Assembly: GCF_003032475.1 (NCBI RefSeq)
Contig: NZ_CP028369.1
Location: 1,674,001-1,738,000 of the forward strand
DNA from: Streptomyces sp. P3
GTDB lineage: Bacteria; Actinomycetota; Actinomycetes; Streptomycetales; Streptomycetaceae
DNA length: 64,000 bases
Direction: 5' to 3'
In this document: piece after piece, positions 17,829 through 25,576 of the stretch
Position numbering within the stretch: the first letter of the stretch is position 1
How the letters are laid out: each line of letters opens with the position of its first letter
The notes under the pieces: generated by a model
Seen by the model: the letters and a program-made list of their open reading frames with translations, nothing else
Database searches by the model: none
Told to the model about the DNA's origin: nothing
Position numbers and translations under genes: made by a program

Positions 17829-18501
17829 CCTCAGCCGCGAACGGTCCGCGTCCCGCGGCCGCCGTCACGTCCGAGATCTGGCCGACCACGGAGCACCGCA
17901 CCAGCCGCGCGCGTTGTGCCCGGGCCACCCGGTCCGCCCGGGCACAGGCCCGCTCGGCGCCGTCCGACCAGTGGTCCGCCGCCGCGAGCGCCGCGAGGTC
18001 GGCGCCGCCCGCGGCCCGGTGACGGGACGTCACGGCCTGCCCGAGGGCGAGTACCGCACCGAACACCACGCACAGCACGGCGATCGCACCCACGCTCCAG
18101 ACGGTGGCGGAGCCGCAATCCCCTCTGCCGCGCCGGCCGGCCGCGAGACCCCGGAAACGAGTCCGGCCCCCTCCGCCGCGACGAAGGCGCCCGCCCAGGC
18201 TTTCCCGCGGGCCACGAATAGGTTTCCTCTCCCCTCCTCCGAAACCACGAATGGTTCTCCCGCCTCCTCCGAGGCCACCGGAGCCCGTCGCGCCCTCTTC
18301 AAGGCCACCAGGGCCCGTCCCGCCCTCTCCGAAGCCGCCCAAGCCCGTCGCGCCCTCTCCGTGACCCCGAAAGCCCCTCCGGTCCCGTACAAGGCCACGG
18401 AGACGCCCTCCGTCCTCTTCGAGGTGGTGAAGGTTCCTCGCCCGCTCTCCGACGGACCGGCGGCTTCTCGCGTGTTCTGCGAGGTGGCCGAGGCGGCTCA
18501 T
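17629..18501 (-). CDS. TadE-like protein, Rv3654c type, with long low-complexity arms
   Basis: The core GSATVWSVGAIAVLCVVFGA followed by ADLAALAAADH matches the 'helicase/secretion neighbourhood' TadE-like family (Rv3654c), one membrane helix with a periplasmic tail. Family members are about 110-130 residues, but this frame has 290. About 130 Gly/Arg-rich residues come before the core and a Pro-rich tail comes after it. The far start is supported by a GGAGGA site and an ATGA overlap with the preceding tadE gene, while the 3' 200 bases run antisense to the helicase gene. The true start could be nearer the core (around 18120), so the N-terminal arm is uncertain. Confidence 0.65.
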   Translation of the reverse strand: MSRLGHLAEHARSRRSVGERARNLHHLEEDGGRLRGLVRDRRGFRGHGEGATGLGGFGEGGTGPGGLEEGATGSGGLGGGGRTIRGFGGGERKPIRGPRESLGGRLRRGGGGRTRFRGLAAGRRGRGDCGSATVWSVGAIAVLCVVFGAVLALGQAVTSRHRAAGGADLAALAAADHWSDGAERACARADRVARAQRARLVRCSVVGQISDVTAAAGRGPFAAEVRARAGPPEAAVLPVSQPPRTPPSPPAHALPAQPADAASSPPAWSVPPSLPRPVPVSPAEPPAGAP

Positions 18502-19061
18502 GAGTCCTCCTCCGCGCCCGGAGCGGCAGCGTCCGAGGCGTCATCCGCGCTCCCGTTGCTCCTCGGGGCGCCTGAGCCCTCTGAGCCTTCAGAGTTGTCC
18601 GGAGTCTCTGGGGCCTCCGGGTTCTCTGGGGCCTCCGGGTTCTCTGGGGCATCTACGCTCCCCGGGTCCCCCACGACCTCTTCCGCGGCGGCCACTGCCT
18701 CTTCCCGTACCTCGAAGGGCAGCCCGCGCAACCCCGGCGGCTTCGCCACGACCACCACGCGAACCTGGTCGCCCTCCCTGCCGACGGTCACCCGCGCCCC
18801 GCGGGGCGCCGTGACGCGGGCCACCTCGAGCACCGCGTCGGCCGGATCCTGCCGGGCCGCGGCCCGGGCGCCGGCCCTGGCCGCGTCCACACACTGGATC
18901 TGGGCGGACATGACGAGCAGCCCCCAGACCAGCGACATCGCGAAAGCGACCAGCACCGGCAGCACCACGGCCGACTCCGCCGTCACGAACCCGCGGTCCC
19001 CGCGGCCGCGTTGCCGTCGGCACCACCGCGAAGACCCGCCCCCGTGCCTACGCGCCCGCAC
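18498..19061 (-). CDS. tadE: TadE-family minor pilin-like protein
   Basis: A 187-residue protein. The segment RGFVTAESAVVLPVLVAFAM is the TadE/pilin-like start of a single membrane helix, with Glu five residues into the hydrophobic run as in type IV prepilins. The middle part is a small periplasmic domain. The tail is acidic with PENPEA repeats and was probably never structured. It overlaps the upstream pilin gene by 14 bases and the next gene by four (ATGA), so the three should be translated together. Confidence 0.85.
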   Translation of the reverse strand: MRARRHGGGSSRWCRRQRGRGDRGFVTAESAVVLPVLVAFAMSLVWGLLVMSAQIQCVDAARAGARAAARQDPADAVLEVARVTAPRGARVTVGREGDQVRVVVVAKPPGLRGLPFEVREEAVAAAEEVVGDPGSVDAPENPEAPENPEAPETPDNSEGSEGSGAPRSNGSADDASDAAAPGAEEDS

Positions 19062-19278
19062 TGAGTGCCCGTTTCACGAGCGCCTGCAATTGCTCCGCGA
19101 CCACATCGCTCGTGACCACCTGGTAGAGGAGCACCGCGAAGCCGACGGCCGCCACGATTCCCATCGCGTACTCGGACGTCACCATTCCCGCGTCCCGCCG
19201 TGCCCCCTGCGCCCCGCACACCAGGGCGAGCAGCCGCGCCCGTACCGTCCTTACCACCCGTGCCGTATTCCTGTTCAT
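19048..19278 (-). CDS. Flp-type pilin subunit (DUF4244)
   Basis: A 76-residue protein with a short Arg-rich leader, the segment DAGMVTSEYAMGIVAAVGFA and a single hydrophobic helix, then an amphipathic C-terminus. The GMVTSEY context resembles a prepilin cleavage site (cut after Gly with Glu at +5), so this is probably the major Flp-like pilin moved by the TadA-B-C machinery. No prepilin peptidase gene is visible in the window. The TadE genes follow directly. Confidence 0.88.
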   Translation of the reverse strand: MNRNTARVVRTVRARLLALVCGAQGARRDAGMVTSEYAMGIVAAVGFAVLLYQVVTSDVVAEQLQALVKRALSAGA

Positions 19279-19312
19279 TTCAACCCCCGTAATTTCCGGT
19301 TCAGTTCGGATA

Positions 19313-19332
19313 AGTTCAGTTCAGTTCAGTTG
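19313..19332. repeat. Pentamer repeats before the pilin gene
   Basis: Reading the minus strand, the unit CTGAA recurs three times in a row here and twice more before 19290, ending about 20 bases upstream of the pilin start. This could affect pilin mRNA initiation or simply be replication slippage. Confidence 0.5.
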
Positions 19333-19374
19333 CGTTGATCTGTTGTCGTCCGGCGGCTCATGCGCGTCGCCTCG

Positions 19375-20196
19375 TCACGGCCCACCTCCTCCCATCACCC
19401 CGCCCGCCAGTCCGAGCACGATGGGCACCACACCGACCGCGATGAAGGCGGGAAGGAAGCACAGCCCCACAGGCGCGGTGACCATGACGGCCGCCCGGCG
19501 GGCCCGAGCCGTCGCCGCGCGCGCCCAGCCGGCCCGGGTGTCGGCGGCGAGCCGGGCAACAGGTGCGGCGGCCGGCATACCCGACACGTCAGCCCGCTCC
19601 AGCAGACCGGCCAGCGCTGCCGCGCCCGGCGTCGAGGCCAACCTTCGCCAGGCGGTGCCAGGTTCGCCGCCCAGCCGTACCTCGGCCGCGCCGCGTGCCA
19701 GCCCACTCCCGACCGGACCGCCCAGGGCTTCGCCGACCGCCTGTGCCGCGATCACGGGTCCGGCCCCCGCCGTGATGCACGCGGCCAGCAGATCCGCGGC
19801 GAGCGGGAGCTGCCGTGCGGCGAGCCCGGCGTCGTCCGCGCTCGCCGTGCCCATAGTCCGCTCCCGACGGCGCCACCGCCCCAGGCCCACCGCGCCCGTC
19901 AACCCCAGGGCGAGACCCGTGACTCCGCCGACCGCCACCCAGCCGGCGCCCACCACGAGCGCCGCCGAAAGCACTTCGGGAAGCCACTGCCGTACGACCT
20001 CCCGTGGCCGGGAAGGCCGTCTGCCCGACGTCGACTCGAACGGCGGATCCGACGCCGTGCCCGAGGCCAGCAGCCCGGCCAGCCGCCGACGTGTTCCGCG
20101 CTCGCGCCGCACGGTCGCCAGCCGCCGCGCCGACCACCACAGGGCCGACGCGATCCCCACGGCCACCCCCAGCCTGTGGAAAACTTCACCGCTCAT
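19375..20196 (-). CDS. tadC: Tad secretion inner-membrane protein (type II secretion F domain)
   Basis: A 273-residue membrane protein of the T2SSF/TadC family. It has an N-terminal helix, two central helices around the Val/Gly-rich segment at about residues 70-105, a cytosolic F domain (LPLAADLLAACITAGAGPV) and two C-terminal helices. With TadB it forms the platform on which TadA acts. The ATG at 20196 has GGAGGG just upstream. The frame is open to 20304, but that extension is Gly/Pro-rich and less likely. Confidence 0.88.
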   Translation of the reverse strand: MSGEVFHRLGVAVGIASALWWSARRLATVRRERGTRRRLAGLLASGTASDPPFESTSGRRPSRPREVVRQWLPEVLSAALVVGAGWVAVGGVTGLALGLTGAVGLGRWRRRERTMGTASADDAGLAARQLPLAADLLAACITAGAGPVIAAQAVGEALGGPVGSGLARGAAEVRLGGEPGTAWRRLASTPGAAALAGLLERADVSGMPAAAPVARLAADTRAGWARAATARARRAAVMVTAPVGLCFLPAFIAVGVVPIVLGLAGGVMGGGGP

Positions 20197-20261
20197 GCCC
20201 CCTCCGTCCACATCGCTCGTCTCCCACGGCCACGGTCCGGGGCACCCCGGCGGTGTCCCAC

Positions 20262-21131
20262 TCACGTTGCCTCCGCCTTGCGCACGATCCGCAGTGCCCA
20301 CCACGCGCCGGCGCCCTCCAGCACTCCGCCGACGAGCAGGCAGCCCAACCCCGCTCCCGTGTGCAGCAGGACGTGCAGGGGGTCGGCGCCGAGCGCCGCG
20401 CCGAGCAGCAGTCCCAGGGCCGGCAGGCCGGCCAGCATCACCACCGTGGCGCGAGGCCCCGCCAACTGGGCTCGCAGGTCCGCCCGTTGGTCCCGCTCGG
20501 CACGCAGCGCCGCCTCAAGTCGGTCCAGTCCGACCGCGAGACCCGCACCCTGGTCCACGGCAACCCGCCAACACGCGGCGAGTCCCAACAGCCCCTCGGC
20601 TCCCGGCGACCGTGCGGCGAGCGCCAGGGCCCGGGGCACGTCACCGCCGAACCGCGCCGCCGCCAGCACCATGGGCTGCGAATCGCCCAGCCCGCCAGAG
20701 TCCCGCGCGGCCCACTGCAACGCCTCCCCGGGCTGCCGGCCCGCGAGCACCTCTCCCGCGAGCGCCGCGCACAGCGCGATCACCGCATCGCCTCGACGTT
20801 CCCCCGCCCGTCGTGCCTCGGCAGCCCGCCGCGCCCGGCGCAGCAAGGGCGCTCCGGCCGCCCCCGCGACGAGCGGCAGTGCCGAGCCGCCCAGCACCGC
20901 GAGGATCAGGCCGGCGACCGGCGCCCACCATTCGGGCCTCCACCGCCCCCGGATCCTGCGACGCAGCTCGCCGGTCAGCTGCTGCCAGGGCGGGGGTGGC
21001 CCACTGCCGACCACTCCTCCTCCCGCGAGGAGCAACTGCGCCCTCCTGGCCCCTGCGTACGGTCCGCCCGTCAACCAGGCCGCTGCCCCGGCACAGGCCA
21101 CGGCAGCAGCCATGGGCATCTCACTCATCAC
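20262..21131 (-). CDS. tadB: Tad secretion inner-membrane protein (type II secretion F domain)
   Basis: A 289-residue paralogue of the next protein: one N-terminal helix, a helix pair near 65-95, an F domain (IALCAALAGEVLAGRQPGEA) and two C-terminal helices, the usual TadB layout. GTG at 21131 has AAGGAG nine bases upstream. The gene is separated from tadA by 255 bases of repeats, which is unusual for this otherwise overlapping operon. Confidence 0.88.
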   Translation of the reverse strand: MMSEMPMAAAVACAGAAAWLTGGPYAGARRAQLLLAGGGVVGSGPPPPWQQLTGELRRRIRGRWRPEWWAPVAGLILAVLGGSALPLVAGAAGAPLLRRARRAAEARRAGERRGDAVIALCAALAGEVLAGRQPGEALQWAARDSGGLGDSQPMVLAAARFGGDVPRALALAARSPGAEGLLGLAACWRVAVDQGAGLAVGLDRLEAALRAERDQRADLRAQLAGPRATVVMLAGLPALGLLLGAALGADPLHVLLHTGAGLGCLLVGGVLEGAGAWWALRIVRKAEAT

Positions 21132-21149
21132 ACCCGCCCACTCCTTCTT

Positions 21150-21386
21150 CGCTCGTCACAGCCCTCTCCTCCTCCACACCCGTCACGGGTCTCTGTCTTT
21201 GCCCACCTGTCACGGGTCTCTGCCTGCGCCCACCCGTCAAAGGCCCACTGCTCGCCCCACCTGTCACCGGCATCTCCCCCCTCTCGTCGCGCATCACGGG
21301 CCTGTGCTCCCCCACCCGTCACGCTGCCTTCGACTCCCCCTCCCGTCAGCGATCTCCACGTCCTCGCCCTCCCCACCCCTCACTGC
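21150..21386. repeat. Degenerate CCACCCGTCACGGG repeats between tadA and tadB
   Basis: At least seven imperfect copies of a unit close to CACC(C/T)GTCACGGG, spaced about 25-35 bases, fill the gap. Read on the minus strand one frame gives a repeated P-V-T-G-G peptide and another repeated D-R-W, but neither has a convincing start. Each copy contains the short palindrome CCCGTCACGGG or a variant. Function is unknown. Confidence 0.6.
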
Positions 21387-22592
21387 TCACTCCTCATCGC
21401 GCGACACGTCGTCCTCCCCGCCCCGCAGCAGCTGCCGCAGCCGCTCCCATCCCCGCTCGGGAGCGAAGGCCTCGGGCGTCCAGCGCAGTGCCGGCACGGT
21501 CCGTACCAGTCCGGACGGATCCCGTTCCAGCACATGCACTTCCGCGATCCGCCGTCGGCCTGCCGGATCGCGGGCCAGGTGCAGGACCACCGACAGCGCT
21601 GCCGCCAACTGGCTGTGCAGGGCGACCCGGTCGAGTCCCGCCGCCGTGCCGAGCGCCTCCAGCCGCGCGGGGACATCGCTTGCGGCGTTGGCGTGAACCG
21701 TGCCGCAGCCGCCCTGGTGGCCCGTGTTGAGCGCGGCCAGCAGATCGACGACCTCCCGCCCTCGTACCTCGCCCACGACAAGCCGGTCCGGCCGCATCCG
21801 CAGGGCCTGGCGCACCAGGTCTTCGAGCGTGACGAGCCCCGCCCCCTCCTGGTTGGCGGGCCTGCTCTCCATGCGCACCACGTGTGGGTGATCCGGTCGC
21901 AGTTCCGCCGAGTCCTCCGCCAGGACGATCCGCTCCCCCGGCCCGACCAGGCCGAGGAGCGCACTCAGCAAGGTCGTCTTGCCGCTTCCCGTCCCACCGC
22001 TGACCAGGAAGGACAACCGTGCTCGCAGCAGTGCCCGCAGCACCCGGTCGCCGCCCGGCGGGACCGTGCCGGCGGCTGCCAGTTCCTCGAGCGTGAAGGC
22101 GCGGGGCCGCGCGACGCGCAGCGACAGGCAGGTGCAGCCGACGGCCACCGGCGGCAGCACCGCGTGCAGTCGCGTCCCGTCCGGCAACCGGGCGTCGACC
22201 CATGGCCGAGCGTCGTCCAGCCGCCGTCCGGCCACCGCCGCCAGCCGCTGCGCAAGGCGTCGCACGGCCGCCGCGTCCGGGAAGGAGACACCGGTCGGTT
22301 CGAGGCCACCGCCGCGGTCGACCCACACCCGGTCCGGGGCGGAGACCAGTACGTCCGTCACCCGAGGGTCGGCCAACAGCGGCTCCAGAGGGCCACTGCC
22401 GATCAGTTCGGAGCGCAGATGCTCGGCCGCCCCGAGGACCTCCGCGTCCCCGAGGACCCGGCCCTGTTCGCGAAGGGCCTGCGCCACACGCGCGGGAGTT
22501 GGTTCGGCCCCGCTCTCGGCGAGCCACTGACGTACGCCGTCCAGCAGCGCACCGGCCTCTCTCGTCCGTTCGAGGCCGAGCGGCGCGCTCAT
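21387..22592 (-). CDS. tadA: Tad/CpaF-type secretion ATPase
   Basis: A 401-residue VirB11/GspE-family ATPase that powers pilus assembly. The P-loop is [12 protein letters not shown], and the Asp/His boxes are in [24 protein letters not shown] and TVHANAASD, as expected for hexameric CpaF proteins. The N-terminal 130 residues are the family's helical and beta domain. Its ATG overlaps the stop of the Ssd gene by four bases, indicating translational coupling. Confidence 0.93.
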   Translation of the reverse strand: MSAPLGLERTREAGALLDGVRQWLAESGAEPTPARVAQALREQGRVLGDAEVLGAAEHLRSELIGSGPLEPLLADPRVTDVLVSAPDRVWVDRGGGLEPTGVSFPDAAAVRRLAQRLAAVAGRRLDDARPWVDARLPDGTRLHAVLPPVAVGCTCLSLRVARPRAFTLEELAAAGTVPPGGDRVLRALLRARLSFLVSGGTGSGKTTLLSALLGLVGPGERIVLAEDSAELRPDHPHVVRMESRPANQEGAGLVTLEDLVRQALRMRPDRLVVGEVRGREVVDLLAALNTGHQGGCGTVHANAASDVPARLEALGTAAGLDRVALHSQLAAALSVVLHLARDPAGRRRIAEVHVLERDPSGLVRTVPALRWTPEAFAPERGWERLRQLLRGGEDDVSRDEE

Positions 22593-23692
22593 GACCTGCC
22601 CGTCTCGGTGAGCGCCCGCTCCCAGAACTCCTTGCAGAAGCGGGCGAGGGGCCCGCGCGCGGTCGCACCCGGCGGCGCCTTCCCGCCGTCCGGGCGCAGC
22701 AGGCTCGTCTCGACGGGCACCTCGCCGGCCAGCGGCAGCCCGAGCAGGCGGGACACCTCACCGTCGTCGAGCCCCGGGCCGTAGGGGCCGCGCACCGCCA
22801 CCCGCAGGTCGCGCAGCACCATGCCGACGGCAGAGGCCACGCGCCCGGCTGCGGCGACGGCGCGCAGTTCGGCGGGGACCACTAGGAGGCCCAGGTCGAG
22901 TTGGGCCAGCACTTCGGCGCCCGAGTCGTCGATACGGCGCGGCAGGTCGACGACGACCGTGCCGCCCCTGCGTCGGGCCGCCGCGAGCACCGCGCGTACG
23001 GCCTGGGGCGCGATGGCCACGCAGTCGCCCCGGTCCCAGCTCAGGACGCGCAGGGAGTGCAGCCGTGGCAGCGACTCCTCCAGGGCGCCTCCGCCGACTC
23101 GCCCCCGCGATGCGGCGAAGGCGGGCCAGCGCAGTCCCTCGGTGCTCTCGCCGCCGAGGAGCACGTCGAGGCCACCGCCCAGCGGGTCGGCGTCCACCAG
23201 CAGGGTGCGCAGCCCGTCGCGTGCCGACGAGACGGCGAGGGCGCAGGCGAGTGTGGACGCTCCGGCGCCGCCGCGACCGCCGATCACGCCGACGGTGAGG
23301 GCGGGTCGGCCGATGCCTTCGGCGACGTCGGCGATGCGGTCGACCAGCCACTGCTCGCCGTCGGGAAGCATCAGGACGTGGTCGGCTCCGATCTCCACGG
23401 CGCGCTGCCACACCCCCGAGTCGTCCTGGTCGCGACCGACGAGGACCACCCCACGACGGCGGACGGCCCCGCGCACGCGGCGTGCCGCGTCGTCGCCGAC
23501 CAGGACGAGCGGCGCGGACTCCCAGCTGCCCCGGCGCTCCGGCGTCGAGTGGTGCACCTCCGGTGTGGCGCCGGCCGCCGCGCACAGGCGCAGCAGGTCG
23601 TCGAGGAGGTCCGGGTCCTCCGTGACGATCAGAGGCTTGCCCGGGTGCCCTCCGGTGGTGGACGGTGGCTCGTGTGTGACGGCTCCGGTCAT
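22589..23692 (-). CDS. ssd: CpaE/Ssd-like ParA-family protein
   Basis: A 367-residue MinD/ParA-type protein heading the Tad operon, homologous by position and motif to M. tuberculosis Ssd (Rv3660c) and CpaE. The loop at 138-147 reads GGRGGAGAST: both the signature Lys and the P-loop Lys of the deviant Walker A are replaced, so ATP hydrolysis is unlikely. The LLVDADPLGGGLDVLLG region is retained. An N-terminal receiver-like region precedes it. Probable role: placing the pilus apparatus at the pole or septum. A divergent 6C RNA gene does not overlap it. Confidence 0.88.
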   Translation of the reverse strand: MTGAVTHEPPSTTGGHPGKPLIVTEDPDLLDDLLRLCAAAGATPEVHHSTPERRGSWESAPLVLVGDDAARRVRGAVRRRGVVLVGRDQDDSGVWQRAVEIGADHVLMLPDGEQWLVDRIADVAEGIGRPALTVGVIGGRGGAGASTLACALAVSSARDGLRTLLVDADPLGGGLDVLLGGESTEGLRWPAFAASRGRVGGGALEESLPRLHSLRVLSWDRGDCVAIAPQAVRAVLAAARRRGGTVVVDLPRRIDDSGAEVLAQLDLGLLVVPAELRAVAAAGRVASAVGMVLRDLRVAVRGPYGPGLDDGEVSRLLGLPLAGEVPVETSLLRPDGGKAPPGATARGPLARFCKEFWERALTETGRS

Positions 23693-24081
23693 GATTTCCC
23701 TCCCCCTTCACTGCGGGTCGCGCCGTGTCTGCGATCCCGCGATTCACCAATGAGTGAGGAACCGGCGCGCGGTCCCCGTTTGAGCGGCCGCCGGAAACCG
23801 GCGGCAGGCGTCCGGCAAACGGAACCGGCCATGTGAAGCCGGCCCGAGCGGAGGCGTGGGAATCACGGTGCGACGAACCCGGAAATCATGTGGATCTTGG
23901 TGGAAAACTGTGGACGAGTGGACAGTTGTGAATATCGCCACCACCCATACCGGTGAGTACCGCACCATCTACCGTGCGACTCCCGCAGAGCAGTACGACG
24001 ACTACGGAACGTGACGGTTCGCGGGCATGCGGAAGGGGCGGACGCAGCCGCCTCGAAACGGTGCGCCCGCCGTGTTCAGAA
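23693..24081. promoter_or_regulatory. Tad operon upstream region with DnaA-like boxes
   Basis: This 389-base region has no gene. Between 23889 and 23930 it carries TGTGGATCT, TGTGGACGA and GTGGACAGT in close succession, each a near match to the Streptomyces DnaA box (TTGTCCACA or its complement). It is the AT-richest part nearby and should hold the Tad operon promoter. Confidence 0.4.
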
Positions 24082-24178
24082 AGAGAAAACCCACCCGGAC
24101 ATGCGACGACCCCCGCCGGGGGGGAGAGCGGGGGTCGTCTCCACGGCCGACTCGGGGGGGGAGGAGTCGGACCGGGTT
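24082..24178 (-). ncRNA. 6C small RNA
   Basis: Read on the minus strand, two stem-loops each expose a run of Cs. The first has arms CCGACTC/GAGTCGG with loop CTCCCCCCCC (24170-24147). The second has arms GACGACCCCCGC/GCGGGGGTCGTC around TCTCCCCCCG (24139-24105). ACCCGG before and CCGGGT after can close the structure, and a TTTTCTCTTT tract follows. This is the defining architecture of the actinobacterial 6C family. M. tuberculosis B11, a 6C RNA, sits at the same place and strand between ssd and the HAD gene. 6C expression is developmentally regulated in Streptomyces. Exact ends are estimates. Confidence 0.82.
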
Positions 24179-24273
24179 AGCACGGTCGCGAACGATCCGT
24201 GACTTCCATGGTGTACCCGAGAGCCCTCTCAGGCAAACCCACGCGCCCACCTTACGCCGAATGGGCTGCCCCT

Positions 24274-25107
24274 ATGCTCTTGGTTGTGGAAAACCACTCC
24301 TTGCCCCGCACAGCGGCCTTCTTTGACCTGGACAAGACGGTCATTGCGAAGTCGAGCACGCTCACCTTCAGCAAGTCCTTCTACCAAGGCGGGCTGATCA
24401 ACCGTCGGGCGGCCTTGCGCACCGCATACGCCCAGTTCGTCTTCCTCGTCGGCGGCATGGACCACGACCAGATGGAACGGACCCGGGAGTACCTGTCCGC
24501 CCTCGTGCGCGGCTGGAACGTCCAACAGGTGAAGGAGATCGTGGCCGAGACCCTTCACGACCTGATCGATCCGCTGATCTACGACGAGGCGGCCTCACTG
24601 ATCGAGGAGCATCACGTCGCCGGCCGTGACGTGGTCATCGTCTCCACCTCGGGCGCGGAGGTGGTCGAGCCGATCGGCGAGCTGCTCGGAGCGGACCGCG
24701 TGGTCGCCACCCGCATGGTCGTGGGCGAGGACGGCTGCTTCACCGGCGAGGTGGAGTACTACGCGTACGGTCCGACGAAGGCGGAGGCGGTCAAGGAGCT
24801 GGCCGTGTCCGAGGGCTACGACCTCTCCCGCTGCTACGCCTACAGCGACTCGGCGACCGACCTGCCGATGCTGCAGTCGGTCGGGCATCCGCACGCGGTG
24901 AACCCGGACCGGGCGTTGCGGCGCGAGGCCGTGGCACGCGGCTGGCCGATTCTCGACTTCCACCGGCCGGTGCGCCTCAAGCAGCGGATCCCCGCCTTCT
25001 CCGTGCCGCCCCGCCCGGCACTCGTCGCCATGGCGGCCATAGGCGCGGCGGCGGCCACTGCGGGCCTGGTCTGGTACGCCAGCAGGCGCCGGGCGGCAAC
25101 GGTCTGA
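24274..25107 (+). CDS. HAD-IB family phosphatase
   Basis: A 277-residue HAD hydrolase of the SerB-like IB class. Motif I is FFDLDKTVIA with Asp18 (nucleophile) and Asp20, motif II is the Ser/Thr in VIVSTSGAE, and motif IV is YSDSATDLPML. A single hydrophobic helix near the C-terminus (ALVAMAAIGAAAATAGLVWY) followed by RRR suggests a membrane-anchored tail. Relatives are annotated as morphological-differentiation-associated proteins in streptomycetes, and the M. tuberculosis equivalent is Rv3661. The substrate is unknown. No strong ribosome site is seen before the ATG; TATGCT/TACGCC just upstream would allow a near-leaderless mRNA. An in-frame ATG exists at 24199. Confidence 0.85.
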   Translation: MLLVVENHSLPRTAAFFDLDKTVIAKSSTLTFSKSFYQGGLINRRAALRTAYAQFVFLVGGMDHDQMERTREYLSALVRGWNVQQVKEIVAETLHDLIDPLIYDEAASLIEEHHVAGRDVVIVSTSGAEVVEPIGELLGADRVVATRMVVGEDGCFTGEVEYYAYGPTKAEAVKELAVSEGYDLSRCYAYSDSATDLPMLQSVGHPHAVNPDRALRREAVARGWPILDFHRPVRLKQRIPAFSVPPRPALVAMAAIGAAAATAGLVWYASRRRAATV

Positions 25108-25254
25108 GGCGGACGCCGCAGTTCCGTCCGCGCCGGTCACCCCCGAACCGCTCCACAATGACCGTTTCCTTCGAATTCCCTGTTGTTTGAGAGTAAAAGT
25201 AAAGAACTGGCGCCAGGGCTTCCGCTTGTCCGGGTCCTGGAGTACAAATGACTC

Positions 25255-25512
25255 AACGGCCCGCGAGACCAAGGACATCCGAGAGGATCACCTTAATAAC
25301 GCATTTGGCCCCACGGACCGCGCATGAGAACCGGGCACCCACGCGACGTCGACCCGTCGATTACGGGCCAGCCGCACCAGGTGACGGGCAAAGTCCCGAC
25401 CTGATGGGCATATATCGAGGACGCTTGGTAACCGGGTGATCATGCCAGCGGCGGTACGAGGACTCGTACCGCCGCAACCCTTTGCAGGGCCCCACACGGG
25501 GCCCTTTTTTCA
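25255..25512 (+). ncRNA. Candidate Ms1/6S-like RNA (scr3559 type)
   Basis: A 468-base intergenic region without coding potential that ends in a textbook terminator. Within it are three further hairpins: CCCGT/ACGGG (25353-25367), CAGGT..CGGG/CCCG..ACCTG (25378-25403) and a perfect 13-base stem (25448-25475). By synteny this is where M. tuberculosis has MTS2823 (the Ms1 homologue that binds core RNA polymerase) and S. coelicolor has the 6S-like scr3559, both downstream of the HAD gene on the same strand. The 5' end is a guess: TACAAAT at 25243 might be a -10 box, and a start as early as 25200 is possible. Confidence 0.6.
25487..25510 (+). terminator. Rho-independent terminator of the Ms1-like RNA
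   Basis: Perfect seven-base stem GGGCCCC/GGGGCCC with loop ACAC, then six Ts. It is one of the few canonical U-tract terminators in the window. Confidence 0.9.
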
Positions 25513-25576
25513 TGCGCCCGCCCCACGCGCGTGGAGCGGCGTGTCCTCACACCGCTCCGCGCGCGTGGGGCCGCCG

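Noticed and set aside
19343..22784. Plus-strand frames of 780-920 codons opposite the tad genes
   Set aside because: Pro/Ser/Arg-rich and without motifs, while the minus strand encodes the full TadA-B-C set.
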